Below are positions 8,563 to 18,421 of a DNA stretch of 64,000 nt, in pieces (the first letter of the stretch is position 1; each line of letters opens with the position of its first letter). The notes below the pieces were generated by a model that made no database searches, had not been told where the DNA came from, and worked only from the letters and a program-made list of their open reading frames with translations. Both the position numbers and the translations under genes were made by a program. Source of the DNA: Neomegalonema sp. (GTDB taxonomy: Bacteria; Pseudomonadota; Alphaproteobacteria; Rhodobacterales; Rhodobacteraceae); assembly GCF_028688855.1 (NCBI RefSeq), contig NZ_JAQTXI010000003.1, forward strand, positions 62,001 through 126,000. The letters run 5' to 3'.

Positions 8563-9671
8563 ACCGCGAGGAGGACGCCCGCCGGATGCGGGCGGCTCTG
8601 GCTCTGGCGCGTCGGGGCCTGGGCGAGACCTGGCCGAATCCTTCGGTGGGCTGCCTGATCCTGCGGGACGGGGCCCTTCTGGCGCGCGGACGCACGGCGG
8701 CGGGCGGGCGTCCCCACGCCGAGCGGGCGGCGCTCGCGGCTCTGGCGGCGGCGGGCGGCGACGCGAAGGGCGCGACGGTCTATGTGACTCTGGAGCCCTG
8801 CGCCCATCACGGCCGCACGCCCCCTTGCGCGGAGGCCCTCGTGGCGGCGGCTCCGGCGCGGGTGGTGGCGGCTCTGGGCGATCCGGATCCGCGCGTGGCG
8901 GGGCGCGGCTTCGCGATTCTGCGGGCGGCGGGAATCGCCGTGACGGAGGGCGTCGAGGCCGAGGCCGCGGCGCGGCTCAACGCCGGATTCCTGACCCGCC
9001 TGCGCGAAGGACGGCCTTTCCTCACGCTGAAGCTGGCGGCTTCTCTGGATGGGCGGATCGCTCTGGCGAGCGGCGAATCGCGCTGGATCACCGGACCCGA
9101 GGCGCGGCGTCGGGTCCATCTGATGCGCGCCGAGCATGACGCGATTCTCGTCGGACTGGCCACCCTGCGCGCCGACGACCCCGCTCTGGACGTGCGGATC
9201 GAAGGGCTGGAGGGGCGGTCTCCCTTGCGGCTCCTGCTCGATTCGCGGCTGGAGGCGCCTCCGGAGTCGCGGCTGGTCGCCACGGCGCAGAAGCGCCCGC
9301 TCTGGATCCTCCACGGCCCCGAGGCGCCGCCGGAGCGCGCCGAGGCTCTGCGCGCGGCGGGCGCCGAGCTGATCGCCGTCCCCATGGCGCCCGAGGGCGG
9401 ACTGAACCTGCGGGCGGTCTTCGCGGAGCTGGGGACGCGCGGCCTGACGCGGGTCTTCTGCGAGGGCGGGGGGCGTCTGGCGGCGGGGCTGATCGGGGCG
9501 GATCTGGTCGATTCCCTGGCCTGGTTCTCGGCGGGGGCGGCGCTGGGGAGCGAATCGCGTCCGGCGATGGGGCCGCTCGGTCTGGAGCGCCTCGCGCAGG
9601 CGCCGCGCTGGCGGCTCGAATCCCTGGAGCCCTGCGGCGCCGATCTCCTCGGCTTCTGGGCGCGGGCCTGA
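8559..9671 (+). CDS. ribD: Bifunctional riboflavin biosynthesis deaminase/reductase
   Basis: 370 aa. The N-terminal deaminase domain has the zinc site HAE (H53, E55) and [11 protein letters not shown]. The C-terminal reductase domain begins near residue 150 with [14 protein letters not shown] and contains [13 protein letters not shown] and FCEGGGRLA. Together they convert the first GTP-derived pyrimidine to the ribityl-aminouracil phosphate of riboflavin synthesis. It overlaps nrdR by 4 bp. The ribE/ribBA genes that often follow are absent: the next gene is convergent hpt. The gene is rich in the heptamer GCTCTGG (seven copies), a codon-pair oddity also seen elsewhere in the window. Confidence 0.96.
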   Translation: MNREEDARRMRAALALARRGLGETWPNPSVGCLILRDGALLARGRTAAGGRPHAERAALAALAAAGGDAKGATVYVTLEPCAHHGRTPPCAEALVAAAPARVVAALGDPDPRVAGRGFAILRAAGIAVTEGVEAEAAARLNAGFLTRLREGRPFLTLKLAASLDGRIALASGESRWITGPEARRRVHLMRAEHDAILVGLATLRADDPALDVRIEGLEGRSPLRLLLDSRLEAPPESRLVATAQKRPLWILHGPEAPPERAEALRAAGAELIAVPMAPEGGLNLRAVFAELGTRGLTRVFCEGGGRLAAGLIGADLVDSLAWFSAGAALGSESRPAMGPLGLERLAQAPRWRLESLEPCGADLLGFWARA

Positions 9672-9708
9672 AAAAAAAGCCCGGCTGCGCGTCGTCGCGC
9701 GGCCGGGC
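9671..9708 (-). terminator. Rho-independent terminator for the minus strand, abutting the ribD stop
   Basis: On the minus strand GCCCGGC/GCCGGGC arms extended by CGCGCG (9679-9708, one G-T wobble) are followed by seven or eight T residues complementary to the A run at 9671-9678. It ends transcription coming from hpt or from a possible short transcript in 9709-9873. It has no T tract in the ribD direction. Confidence 0.9.
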
Positions 9709-9873
9709 CAGATCATAGGGAGGACAGAGCCTTCACACGGGCCACGCCCGCGTCAAATCTCCGATGCCCCCTTTATAAACCGCTTTGGGAGCCTTGAGGC
9801 GCCCGGATTGCGCATAGCGGGCATGCATGGACGGGTCATCCGACGAAGGTCGGACTGGCTCCCGGGCTGAGGA

Positions 9874-10425
9874 TCAGCCCTCGGCGGGAGGCGCCGCGAG
9901 GGGCTTGACCACGCCGATATAGGGCAGGGTGCGGTTGCGCTGGGCGTAGTCGATGCCGTAGCCCACGACGAATTCGTCGCCCACGTCGAAGCCGATCCAG
10001 CGCACGTCCAGATCCACCGTCCGCCGCGAGGGCTTGTTGAGCAGCGTGCAGATCTCGATCCGGCGCGGATTGCGCAGCTTCAGCATCTCCAGAACCTTGG
10101 AGAGGGTGCGGCCGGTGTCCACGATGTCCTCGACGATGAGCACGTCGCGCCCGGCGATCTCGGTGTCCAGATCCTTGAGGATGCGCACGTTGCCCGAGGA
10201 TTCCAGACCCTGGCCATAGGAGGAGACGACCATGAAGTCGACTTCGCAGGACAGGTCCAGCTGTCGGGCGAGATCGGCGATGAAGATGAAGGAGCCCCGC
10301 AGAAGCCCGACCAGAAGCAGCTGATCGGTGTCGGCGAAGGCGGCGGAGATGTCCGCCGCGAGATCCTGCGTGCGTCGGGCGATGGCGCCCTCGGCGATGA
10401 GCGATTCAACCTGATACTCGACCAT
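9874..10425 (-). CDS. hpt: Hypoxanthine phosphoribosyltransferase
   Basis: 183 aa. It salvages hypoxanthine (and probably guanine) to the nucleotide using PRPP. The PRPP loop VLIVEDIVDTGRTL is intact, and LLVGLLRGSFIFIADLAR and VDFMVVSSYG match the family. The start ATG (minus, 10425) follows AAGGGGAGGCGCGCG. The gene is separated by a 216-bp region with two strong hairpins from the upstream minus-strand secreted protein, and it ends in the terminator abutting ribD. Confidence 0.96.
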   Translation of the reverse strand: MVEYQVESLIAEGAIARRTQDLAADISAAFADTDQLLLVGLLRGSFIFIADLARQLDLSCEVDFMVVSSYGQGLESSGNVRILKDLDTEIAGRDVLIVEDIVDTGRTLSKVLEMLKLRNPRRIEICTLLNKPSRRTVDLDVRWIGFDVGDEFVVGYGIDYAQRNRTLPYIGVVKPLAAPPAEG

Positions 10426-10550
10426 CGCGCGCCTCCCCTTGCGTCTCCGGCTTCGGCGCCTCGGGCCGGGGCCGCAAGGCGCAGGCGGAGACGTCGCGGC
10501 GGCAAGGGTGCCGCAAGAAAGCGCCGCGCCGCAAGACCCCGGAAACGCTT

Positions 10551-10631
10551 CGCGCGCGGCTGTCTCCCGAAAGCCGCGCGCGCGTTCGAACCGCGAGGGC
10601 TCCGGCGCGGGAGGTCCCGCGCGCCGGAGCC
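10551..10631 (-). terminator. Two stacked stem-loops between the secreted protein gene and hpt
   Basis: The first hairpin (minus direction) has arms at 10598-10611 and 10616-10631, GGCTCCGGCGCG against CGCGCCGGAGCC, with a small bulge. The second has perfect 11-bp arms CGCGCGCGGCT (10551-10561) and AGCCGCGCGCG (10572-10582). Neither has a T run, so they may act as weak terminators, RNA 3' ends, or stabilisers of the upstream secreted-protein mRNA. Confidence 0.55.
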
Positions 10632-10641
10632 GATCCGCGAC

Positions 10642-11517
10642 TCAGTAGGGCAGCCACTGGGTCGAGCCGCTGGCGACGGGCGCCGCCGGGGCGACCTCGA
10701 CCGCCGGAGCGGAGGCGACGACCGTGGCGGAGGCCGGGGCCGCGTCGCCGAGGTCGACGCTCAGCGAGGTGCGGGCCGCGCGGTAGTTGGTCACCGGGCC
10801 GCCGTAGGAGGGCCCGAAGACCGAACCCGTGTGGAAGGACGGGCCGGGGTTGTGGATCGGCGGAGCCGGACGGCGCCAGTCGTCGCGGCCGAAGCCGCCA
10901 TGGCCCTTGCCGTCCCAACGGCCGTCGCGACCGTCCCAGCGGTCCCAACGATCGTTGCGGTCCCAGCGGTCGCTCCAGCGGCGGTCTTCGAGCGGCTGGC
11001 CGACCACGCCGCAGGAGTTGACGTCAGGCTGGCGGCAGGTGGTGACGCGGACCGGGTTGGAGACCGGGACGGTCACGGTGCGGGGCTCGCAATGGGGCAC
11101 CTTGATCCGGAAGACGTCCTGCTGGCAGACCTGATTGGGGCCGCAGGTTCCGGGGACCGAAGCCGCGCGGCTGACCGGGATCGAGACTTCGCGCCAGGTC
11201 TCATGGCAGCGCTGCTCGGTGCGGTAGGTGGTCTGCCACTGGATTTCGGTGGTGCAGATCGGCGGCGGCGGAGCCGGGCGATAGCCATGGAAGCCGCCCT
11301 GATAGCCGAAAGGCTGGGCGTAGCCGGGGCCGCAGTTGGGGCCGACGGCCGGCGGCGGCGGCAGGAAGGTCGTGGCGGGGGCGGCGAAGCCGCCGCAGGG
11401 GGCCGGGGCCGGGCCGCAGGGAGCGGACGGCGCGCCGTAGCCGCCAGCGGCGGCCGAGCCCGCCCAAAGCGTCGCGCCGACGGCGGCGGCGGCGAAACTG
11501 GACCAGAAACGACTCAT
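10642..11517 (-). CDS. Secreted Pro/Gly/Cys-rich protein with Trp-Asp-Arg tract
   Basis: 291 aa, no recognised family. A Sec signal peptide covers about residues 1-25 (MSRFWSSFAAAAVGATLWAG then SAAA). A Gly/Pro/Ala-rich part with scattered cysteines follows, then a Cys-containing core (TTYRTEQRCHETWREVSIPV, GPNQVCQQDVFRIKVPHCEP) that looks disulfide-bonded, then a low-complexity tract of WDR/WDG units at about residues 175-205, and a Val/Ala-rich tail. Its core phrases EVSIPV and RTVTVPVSNPVRV vaguely recall the VPA repeats of the protein at 781. It is probably periplasmic or surface-exposed. Function is unknown. Confidence 0.8.
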   Translation of the reverse strand: MSRFWSSFAAAAVGATLWAGSAAAGGYGAPSAPCGPAPAPCGGFAAPATTFLPPPPAVGPNCGPGYAQPFGYQGGFHGYRPAPPPPICTTEIQWQTTYRTEQRCHETWREVSIPVSRAASVPGTCGPNQVCQQDVFRIKVPHCEPRTVTVPVSNPVRVTTCRQPDVNSCGVVGQPLEDRRWSDRWDRNDRWDRWDGRDGRWDGKGHGGFGRDDWRRPAPPIHNPGPSFHTGSVFGPSYGGPVTNYRAARTSLSVDLGDAAPASATVVASAPAVEVAPAAPVASGSTQWLPY

Positions 11518-12092
11518 GATTCCCTCGCTAGACTAGGGGTGCGGTCTCCGGGATTTCCGCAGGTCGAAGCCGAAGGTCGCGCGGAGCCCTGACGCAAGGT
11601 CGAGCCTTGACGAATCGGATTTCGCACGACGGTTGAATTTCGATTCAAACCCATTCCGGAGCGTGTGTTCACGTTAACGAATACGGCGGGTTTTTTATAC
11701 CTGCAAGGAAAAAGAAATAGAAGTCTTTTCCGAGGCTTCCAAGACGTTTTTTAAGCGCCTTCCCATCTTGACGCCTTAACGTTCTCCGGACAAGCCTCCG
11801 GAACGCGACGGCGCAGACGGACGATTCGGCGCCGCGTCGGGGCTTTCCGGGCCTTCGGCGGCCTCCTGCGGCGCCGCGCGCCGCGCGGGGCGGGGCGCCC
11901 CGGTCAGGCCCCGGTCCGGCGGAGATCGCGCGCGGATTCCGGGCCTCCTCAGGCGTTTGCGGGGCTGGCGGGGGGTCTTGCGGGGGTCTGGGCGCGCGGG
12001 CTGAGCGGGAGGGCGCCTTGACCCTGAGCGGTCCGGGGTCTATATCGCCCCTTCGCACCCGCATTCCGTCCAGTCTTGAGGATGACGCCCCC
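11518..12092. promoter_or_regulatory. Divergent intergenic region between the secreted protein and rpoZ
   Basis: 575 bp with no supportable gene. The AT-rich part (11630-11780) is where promoters are expected. It holds the inverted repeat TTGAAT-TTCG-ATTCAA (11633-11648), which includes a GANTC site, and CGTTAACGA-N10-T6 (11672-11696), matching a motif at 524-548. The remainder, to the rpoZ leader, is GC-rich. rpoZ has TTGAGGATGACGCCCCC before its ATG. Confidence 0.45.
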
Positions 12093-12443
12093 ATGGCCCG
12101 CGTGACCGTCGAGGATTGCATCGACAAGATCCCGAATCGTTTCGAGATCGTTCTTCTGGCCGCCCATCGCGCGCGCGCCATCGCTTCGGGCGCGTCGCTG
12201 CTCGTCGAGCAGGACGGGGACAAGAATCCCGTCGTCGCGTTGCGCGAGATCGCCGAAGTGAAGCTCTCGCCCGAGGGCCTGCGCGAATCGGCCATCGAAA
12301 GCCTCCAGAAGCACGTCGAGGTCGACGAGCCCGACGACGACGGCATGGCCGAGCGCATGAACGAGAGCGAGGATCGTCCCGACGAGCAGCCGCTCACCGA
12401 GGCCGACCTGATCCAGGCCCTCAACGAGATGGGCAAGTCCTGA
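12093..12443 (+). CDS. rpoZ: RNA polymerase omega subunit
   Basis: 116 aa. Omega helps assemble and stabilise core RNA polymerase and carries part of a ppGpp site in proteobacteria. [20 protein letters not shown] and [12 protein letters not shown] are the standard N-terminal half; the C-terminus is acidic and longer than in enterics, as in other alphaproteobacteria. The ATG at 12093 gives the family N-terminus; the open frame extends upstream to 12018 but without similarity. It is followed 61 bp later by the RSH gene, a conserved pairing. Confidence 0.97.
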   Translation: MARVTVEDCIDKIPNRFEIVLLAAHRARAIASGASLLVEQDGDKNPVVALREIAEVKLSPEGLRESAIESLQKHVEVDEPDDDGMAERMNESEDRPDEQPLTEADLIQALNEMGKS

Positions 12444-12504
12444 TCGTCCCGCGTCGGCGTCCCGCTTCCGGCGCCGACCCCGACGCCGGGAGGAGACTCC
12501 GCTG

Positions 12505-14841
12505 ATGATGTCGGCCGATGAACTGGTCGCCCGCGTCCGGGCCTATAATCCGAAGTCGGATTCGGAGATGCTGCGCCGCGCCTACGCCATCGGCGCGGCC
12601 TCGCACGCCCATCAGACCCGCGCCGACGGCGTCACGCCCTATTTCAGCCATCCTCTGGCGGCGGTCTCGATCCTCATGGGCTACAAGCTGGACGACGCGA
12701 CCATCGCGGCGGCCATGCTCCATGACGTGATCGAGGACACCCCCACCCCCGAAAGCGAGATCCTCGACGCCTGCGGGCCGGACGTGCTGCGCATCGTGCT
12801 GGGCGTCACCAAGGTCGGCAAGATGGCCGACATCCGCAAGAAGGCCATCCGCGAGAGCGCCGCCCGGGGCGGGGAATCCGTCGCGCCCGACGAATTCGAG
12901 CGCCAGCGCGTCAAGCAGTCCGAGCAGGCCGAGAATCTGCGCAAGCTCATCCTCGCGGTGGCCGAGGACGCCCGCGTGCTTCTGGTGAAGCTGGCCGACC
13001 GCCAGCACAACATGAGCACTCTGGAGAACCTGCGCCCCGACAAGCAGCAGCGCATCGCCCGCGAGACCCTGGAGATCTACGCGCCCCTCGCCGGCCGCAT
13101 GGGCATGCAGGAGATGCGCGAGGATCTGGAGGACGCCTGCTTCCGGACGCTCAATCCCGCGGGCTATCAGTCGATCATCCGGCGCATCGCCCAGATGCGC
13201 CGCGAGCGCGGCGGCGGGCGCGAGACCAGCGAAGCGGTGATCCGTTCGGTCTCCGAGGCCCTGGAGATGGAGCTCGGACGCAATCACGTGGTCGGCGCGC
13301 GGGTCGGGGGGCGGATGAAGCGCCCCTTCTCCATCTGGCGCAAGCTGCAGGAGAAGCACCTCAATCCCGACGACGACGACGGCTTCCAGCAGCTCTCCGA
13401 CGTGATCGCCTTCCGGGTGATCCTGCGCACCGCCGACGACTGCTATCGGGCGCTCGGGGCGATCCATCAGCGCTGGCATGTGGTGCCGGGCCGCTTCAAG
13501 GATTACGTCTCGCTGCCCAAGGCCAACGGCTACCGCTCGCTGCACACCACCGTCATGATGACCGGCGCCGACGCGCTGGAGGGCACCCAGCGCGTCGAGG
13601 TGCAGATCCGCACCGAGGACATGCACGAACTCGCCGAAACCGGCGTGGCGGCGCACTGGAGCTACAAGGACGGCGTCTCCAACGCCCAGCGCTTCAAGAT
13701 GGACCCTCAGGCCTGGCTGGCCGAGGTCGCCGAGGAGCTGGATTCCGAGAATCCCCGCGACGCCCTCGCCACCGCGCGGATGGAGTTCTATCACGACCGC
13801 GTCTTCTGCTTCACGCCCAAGGGCGAGGTGAAGCGCCTGCCTCAGGGCGCGACGCTGCTGGACTTCGCCTACGCCATCCACACCCGGGTCGGCGACACCT
13901 GCGTCGGCGGCGAGATCAACGGCCTGCGGGCGGCGCTCACGGCGAAGCTGCGCAACGGCGACGTGGTCGAGATCCGCCGCTCCGAGAACCAGCGCCCCGA
14001 AGGCTGGTGGGAGCAGATCGTCAAGACCGGCCGCGCCCGCTCGGCGATCCGCCGCGCGCTGGAGGAGCAGGAGATCGCCGAAGCCGCCATCAGCGGCGAA
14101 CGGATCCTGCGCTTCGCCTACCGCACGGCGGGGCTCGAATACGACGCCCGCGACGTGGACGTCGCGGCGGCCCGCTGGGCGATGAGCCGTCAGGAGGTCC
14201 TCGCCGACGTCGCCCGCTGGGACGCCAGGGCGGCGCCGCAGTTCGTGAGCGCGGCGCGGGTGATCGCGCTGATGCATCCGGGCCATGCGCCCAAGACCGT
14301 GGGAGCGACGGGCGAGCGCGCCAGCCAGCCCGCGCGCTTCCTCGACGCGCCTCAGGAGACGCTGCGGCGGGGCCTCAAGCTGGCGAGCTGCTGCCGGCCG
14401 GTGCCCGGCGACAAGATCCTGGCGATTCCCCATCCCGAAGGCGGCTTCCTCGCCCATCGGCGCGAATGCCCCGTGGTGGCCGCCGACGAGGAGAACGCCG
14501 ACCAGTGGCGCGAAGCCGAATGGTCGCCGGACGAAGAGCGTTTCGACGATCATGTGGCGGCTCTGCGGGTGCGGCTGATCAACACGCCGGGGGCTCTGGC
14601 GCAGCTCTGCCAGATCCTCGCGGACCAGGGCGCCAACATCGACGATCTGCATCTGATCGACCGGAAAGCCGCCTTTTACGAATTCCGCGTCAACATAGAG
14701 GTCCGCAGCTTTCGCCATCTCGCGGCGATCATAGGCGGCCTGAAGAACGCCGATCCGGTCGATTCGGTCGAGCGCGTGATGGAGGGGGAGGCGCTCGCGC
14801 AGCCCCCCGCCGCCTCCGGCCCCGGGACCCAGAGGAGTTGA
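12505..14841 (+). CDS. Bifunctional (p)ppGpp synthetase/hydrolase (RSH)
   Basis: 778 aa, the single long RSH protein typical of alphaproteobacteria (called relA, spoT or rsh). The HD hydrolase domain (about 25-180) has FSHPL and HDVIEDT. The synthetase domain (about 230-350) has [23 protein letters not shown] is the RxKD form of bifunctional enzymes rather than the ExDD form of synthetase-only RelA. A TGS domain (about 430-490, [20 protein letters not shown]) and a C-terminal ACT domain (about 690-765) follow. It makes and degrades the alarmone in response to starvation. The first two codons are both Met. pyrE starts 5 bp after the stop. Confidence 0.96.
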   Translation: MMSADELVARVRAYNPKSDSEMLRRAYAIGAASHAHQTRADGVTPYFSHPLAAVSILMGYKLDDATIAAAMLHDVIEDTPTPESEILDACGPDVLRIVLGVTKVGKMADIRKKAIRESAARGGESVAPDEFERQRVKQSEQAENLRKLILAVAEDARVLLVKLADRQHNMSTLENLRPDKQQRIARETLEIYAPLAGRMGMQEMREDLEDACFRTLNPAGYQSIIRRIAQMRRERGGGRETSEAVIRSVSEALEMELGRNHVVGARVGGRMKRPFSIWRKLQEKHLNPDDDDGFQQLSDVIAFRVILRTADDCYRALGAIHQRWHVVPGRFKDYVSLPKANGYRSLHTTVMMTGADALEGTQRVEVQIRTEDMHELAETGVAAHWSYKDGVSNAQRFKMDPQAWLAEVAEELDSENPRDALATARMEFYHDRVFCFTPKGEVKRLPQGATLLDFAYAIHTRVGDTCVGGEINGLRAALTAKLRNGDVVEIRRSENQRPEGWWEQIVKTGRARSAIRRALEEQEIAEAAISGERILRFAYRTAGLEYDARDVDVAAARWAMSRQEVLADVARWDARAAPQFVSAARVIALMHPGHAPKTVGATGERASQPARFLDAPQETLRRGLKLASCCRPVPGDKILAIPHPEGGFLAHRRECPVVAADEENADQWREAEWSPDEERFDDHVAALRVRLINTPGALAQLCQILADQGANIDDLHLIDRKAAFYEFRVNIEVRSFRHLAAIIGGLKNADPVDSVERVMEGEALAQPPAASGPGTQRS

Positions 14842-14846
14842 AGACC

Positions 14847-15449
14847 ATGGCCGCCCCTTCCGCCCTTCCCCCCGACGCCGTTCTGGACGAATTCCGCGCC
14901 GCCGGGGCTCTGCTGGAGGGGCATTTCATCCTCAGCTCGGGGCTGCGCAGCTCCGTCTATCTGCAATGCGCCCGGGTGATGATGGATCCGGCGCGCGCCG
15001 CGCGGCTCTGCGGGGCGCTGGCGGAGAAGGTCCGCGCCTCCGGGATCGGGCCCGTCGACCTCTGCGTCTCTCCGGCGATGGGCGGAGTGGTGGTGGGCTA
15101 CGAGCTGGCGCGTCAGCTCGGGGTTCCCTCGATCTTCGCCGAGCGCGTCGAAGGGAAGTTCCAGTTCCGCCGCGGCTTCGCGATTCCGGCGGGCGCGCGG
15201 ATCCTCATGGTCGAGGACGTGGTGACGACCGGGCTCTCCTCGCGCGAATGCCTCGACGCGATCCGCGCGGCGGGCGGAGATCCGGTGGGCGGCGCCTGTC
15301 TGGTGAACCGCTCGGGCGGGGCGGCCGACATCGGCGTCCCTCTGGTCGCGCTGACGGGGATCGGCGCGCCCGCCTGGGCTCCCGACGCCCTTCCTCCCGA
15401 GCTTGCGGCGATCCCGGCGGTGAAGCCGGGCAGCCGCGGGCTGGTCTGA
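14847..15449 (+). CDS. pyrE: Orotate phosphoribosyltransferase
   Basis: 200 aa. It converts orotate and PRPP to OMP in de novo pyrimidine synthesis. The PRPP motif [11 protein letters not shown] is intact, and [20 protein letters not shown] is the usual N-terminal substrate region. The ATG at 14847 follows AGAGGAG. It sits in an operon between the RSH gene (5 bp before) and the DUF2062 gene (18 bp after), consistent with co-transcription. Confidence 0.96.
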   Translation: MAAPSALPPDAVLDEFRAAGALLEGHFILSSGLRSSVYLQCARVMMDPARAARLCGALAEKVRASGIGPVDLCVSPAMGGVVVGYELARQLGVPSIFAERVEGKFQFRRGFAIPAGARILMVEDVVTTGLSSRECLDAIRAAGGDPVGGACLVNRSGGAADIGVPLVALTGIGAPAWAPDALPPELAAIPAVKPGSRGLV

Positions 15450-15467
15450 GCGCGGGAGGGCGCGGCG

Positions 15468-16277
15468 GTGTTCAAGCGGCGCACTCCGCAAAGCTGGCTG
15501 GCCTGGACGCGGAGCATGATCTGGCCGCGCAAGGGCTGGCGTCGGGGCTTCCAGTATTTCGGACGCAAGGTCCAGCGCCTCAAGGACACGCCGCACAGCA
15601 TCGCTCTGGGGTTCGCCTTCGGGGCGCTGATCTCCTTCACGCCGCTCTTCGGCTTCCACATGATCGGCTGTCTGGCGCTGGCCTGGATCTTCCGGGGCAA
15701 TCTGCTGGCGGCGGCGGTGGGGCAGTTCGTGGGCAACGCCTTCACCATCGGGCCCATCGCGGTGATGTCGGTTTCGCTCGGACGCTGGATGCTCGGGCGC
15801 TCGCATCACGGCGAGGCGCAGGGCGAGACGATCCTCCAGTCCTTCGCGGATCTCTGGGCGACCTTCCTGCGCTGGGTCGCCAGCGAGATCGACGAGGGCG
15901 AGGGCGGGCACATCGTCACCTTCGGACGGGTGATGCGTCAGGCCTGGCGGCTCTTCGACGAAGTCTTCTGGCCTTATCTGGTGGGCGGGCTGATCCCGGG
16001 GATTCTCTGCGCGCTGCTGTGCTATTATCTGGTCTACAAGGGCACGGACGCCTTCCAGAAGCGCCGCGCCGAGAAGCGCGCCGCGCGTCTGGCCGAGATC
16101 GCGGCCCAGAGGGCGCCGCCGGTCGCCGAGCCGCGCGAGTCGGGCGCGGCTCTGGTGGGGCTGCGGGCGCTCCAGAGCGTCCGCGAGGAGCTCAAGGGCC
16201 GCGAGAGGGGCAAGGACCGCGAGAAGGGGACGCCTCCGGGCGGCGAGCTGAAGAAGCCGGAGGATCCGGCCTCCTGA
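15468..16277 (+). CDS. DUF2062 membrane protein
   Basis: 269 aa. A basic N-terminus with several Trp residues precedes the DUF2062 signature ([20 protein letters not shown] and GNAFTIGPI), with hydrophobic segments at about 42-75, 80-105 and 165-190, and a charged Lys/Arg/Glu-rich C-terminal tail after about residue 200. The start is GTG at 15468 behind GGGAGGG. DUF2062 proteins are inner-membrane proteins of uncertain role, often near cell-envelope or pdxJ/acpS genes in alphaproteobacteria. It lies in the same run as pyrE and pdxJ. Confidence 0.88.
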   Translation: MFKRRTPQSWLAWTRSMIWPRKGWRRGFQYFGRKVQRLKDTPHSIALGFAFGALISFTPLFGFHMIGCLALAWIFRGNLLAAAVGQFVGNAFTIGPIAVMSVSLGRWMLGRSHHGEAQGETILQSFADLWATFLRWVASEIDEGEGGHIVTFGRVMRQAWRLFDEVFWPYLVGGLIPGILCALLCYYLVYKGTDAFQKRRAEKRAARLAEIAAQRAPPVAEPRESGAALVGLRALQSVREELKGRERGKDREKGTPPGGELKKPEDPAS

Positions 16278-16312
16278 CGGGAGGGCCGGGCCGCAGGGAA
16301 GGGGAATCCGTC

Positions 16313-17074
16313 ATGAGCGCGCCGTTGCGTCTGGGGGTCAACGTCGATCATGTGGCCACGCTGCGCAATGCGCGGGGCGGCCGCCATCCGGATCCCGTGG
16401 AGGCGGCGCAGCGCGCCGAGGCCGCGGGCGCCGACGGAATCACCGCCCATCTGCGCGAGGACCGCCGCCACATCACCGACGCCGACATGGAGCGTCTGGC
16501 GGTCGAGCTGACGAAGCCCCTGAATTTCGAGATGGCCGCCACCGCCGAAATGCAGGCTCTGGCGCTGAGGCTGAAGCCGCATGCGGTCTGCCTCGTGCCC
16601 GAGCGCCGCGAGGAGCGCACCACCGAAGGCGGCCTGGAGGTCGCGGGGGACAAGGCGCGGCTCTCGGAGTTCATCGCGCCTTTGCGCGCGGCGGGGTCGC
16701 GGGTCTCTCTCTTCATCGGGGCGGATCCGCGCCAGATCGAAGCCTCGGCGCAGATCGGAGCGGCGGTGGTCGAGCTGCACACCGGCGCCTGGTGCGACGC
16801 CCATCACGCGGGCGAGGCCGGAGAGGCCGCCCGTCTGCTGCGCGAATTGCGCGAGGGCGCGCGTCTGGCGCATGGCCTCGGGCTGGAGGTCCATGCGGGC
16901 CACGGCCTGACCTGTGAGCTCGCCCGCGAGATCGCCCGCGCGCCGGAGATCCGCGAATTGAACATCGGGCATTTCCTGGTTTCGGATGCGGTCTTCGTCG
17001 GGCTTGAGGCGGCCATCCGGCGCATGAAGGCGGCCATGGCGGAGGGGCGCGCGCTTGCGCCTTCGGCGTCGTGA
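16313..17074 (+). CDS. pdxJ: Pyridoxine 5'-phosphate synthase
   Basis: 253 aa. PdxJ closes the pyridoxine ring from 1-deoxyxylulose 5-phosphate and aminoacetone phosphate. [17 protein letters not shown] is the diagnostic N-terminus; [23 protein letters not shown], and VHAGHGLTC with [12 protein letters not shown] complete the TIM-barrel active site. The ATG at 16313 was chosen behind AGGGAAGGGGAA. Its stop overlaps the acpS start (GTGA), the classic pdxJ-acpS coupling. Confidence 0.97.
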   Translation: MSAPLRLGVNVDHVATLRNARGGRHPDPVEAAQRAEAAGADGITAHLREDRRHITDADMERLAVELTKPLNFEMAATAEMQALALRLKPHAVCLVPERREERTTEGGLEVAGDKARLSEFIAPLRAAGSRVSLFIGADPRQIEASAQIGAAVVELHTGAWCDAHHAGEAGEAARLLRELREGARLAHGLGLEVHAGHGLTCELAREIARAPEIRELNIGHFLVSDAVFVGLEAAIRRMKAAMAEGRALAPSAS

Positions 17075-17514
17075 TTCTCGGGATCGGGTCGGATCTGGCG
17101 GACATCCGCCGCATCCAGAGGACTCTGGAGCGCTTCGGCCTCCGCTTCGAGGAGCGCGTCTTCACCGAGGGCGAAAGGGCCCGCGCCCGGCGCTCGGCGA
17201 AGCCCGAAGAGCCCTACGCCCGGCGCTGGGCCGCGAAGGAAGCCTGCTCCAAGGCTCTGGGCACCGGTCTGCGGATGGGCGTCGCCTGGCGCGAGATGGA
17301 GGTCGCCAATCTTCCTTCCGGCCAGCCGACCCTGCGTCTGACGGGCGGGGCTCTGGAGCGGCTGCGGGCCCTGACGCCGGAGGGCCATGAAGCCGTGATC
17401 CATGTGAGCCTCACGGATGATCCGCCTTACGCCCTGGCCTTCGTGGTGATCGAGGCGCGGCCCTGCGCCGCTCCTGCTCCGGGGGCCCCTGCGCTTGACA
17501 AACCGCCCTCCTGA
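17071..17514 (+). CDS. acpS: Holo-[acyl-carrier-protein] synthase
   Basis: 147 aa. AcpS transfers 4'-phosphopantetheine from CoA to the acyl carrier protein, switching on fatty acid synthesis. [15 protein letters not shown] contains the magnesium-binding Asp, and [16 protein letters not shown] is the second signature with the catalytic Glu/Lys. The start is GTG, overlapping the pdxJ stop by 4 bp. The C-terminus runs about 15 residues past the usual end and is Ala/Pro-rich. Confidence 0.96.
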   Translation: MILGIGSDLADIRRIQRTLERFGLRFEERVFTEGERARARRSAKPEEPYARRWAAKEACSKALGTGLRMGVAWREMEVANLPSGQPTLRLTGGALERLRALTPEGHEAVIHVSLTDDPPYALAFVVIEARPCAAPAPGAPALDKPPS

Positions 17515-17568
17515 GGCGTTTATGCGCCAAGGATACCGCCCAACGCCCGCCGCGCGAAAGCCCCGTTC

Positions 17569-18408
17569 ATGCCCGCATCGCCCGATCCGAACGACCAGAA
17601 CCCTTCGGAGGGACGTCCGTCCGAGTCTTCGCCGATCTCCTCGCTCGCCGCGACGCCGCGCGAGCAGGGTCGTCGCGAGACTCTGGGCGAATTCGTGCGC
17701 ACGATCGTCTATGCGCTGCTGATCGCCCTGGCCTTCCGGGTGGTGCTGTTCCAGCCCTTCAGCATTCCTTCGGGCTCGATGAAGTCGACGCTGCTGGTGG
17801 GCGATTACCTCTTCGTCTCGAAATACGCCTATGGCTACAGCCGGTACTCTCTGCCCTTCAGCCCGGACCTCTTTTCGGGCCGGATCCTCGCGCGGGAGCC
17901 CGAGCGCGGCGACGTGATCGTCTTCAAGCTGCCCACCGACAACGCCACCGACTACGTCAAGCGTCTGGTGGGCCTGCCGGGCGACCGGATCCAGGTGCAG
18001 CGCAGCCGCCTCTACATCAACGGCGAGCTGCTGCCTCAGCGCCGGATCGCGGATTTCTCCGATCTGCTGCCCGACGGGCGCAAGATCAACCACGCGCGCT
18101 TCATCGAGACCATGCCCAACGGCCGCGAATACGAGGTGCTGAACTACAGCGACCATTCGCCCACCGACAACACGCCGGAATTCGTGGTTCCGGCGGGCCA
18201 TTACTTCATGATGGGCGACAACCGCGACGATTCCATGGACAGCCGCACGACCCATGTCGGCTACGTGCCCGCCGAGAACCTCATCGGCCGCGCCGAGATC
18301 ATCTTCCTCTCGGCCCAGGACGAACCCGACGGACGCGGCGGCCTGACCTCCAATCCTCTGGCCTTCTGGACGTGGCGTCTGCAGCGCTTCTTCACCGTCG
18401 TTGACTGA
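17569..18408 (+). CDS. lepB: Signal peptidase I
   Basis: 279 aa. It cleaves Sec and Tat signal peptides at the outer face of the inner membrane. A disordered cytosolic N-terminus (1-38) leads to one membrane segment (about 43-62). The catalytic serine is S70 in PSGSM and the general-base lysine is K131 in YVKRLVGLPGD; GDNRDDSMDSR is the family box III. It lies 54 bp after acpS and 13 bp before rnc, the conserved lepB-rnc-era order. Confidence 0.97.
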   Translation: MPASPDPNDQNPSEGRPSESSPISSLAATPREQGRRETLGEFVRTIVYALLIALAFRVVLFQPFSIPSGSMKSTLLVGDYLFVSKYAYGYSRYSLPFSPDLFSGRILAREPERGDVIVFKLPTDNATDYVKRLVGLPGDRIQVQRSRLYINGELLPQRRIADFSDLLPDGRKINHARFIETMPNGREYEVLNYSDHSPTDNTPEFVVPAGHYFMMGDNRDDSMDSRTTHVGYVPAENLIGRAEIIFLSAQDEPDGRGGLTSNPLAFWTWRLQRFFTVVD

Positions 18409-18421
18409 GGGGCGCGGAGCC

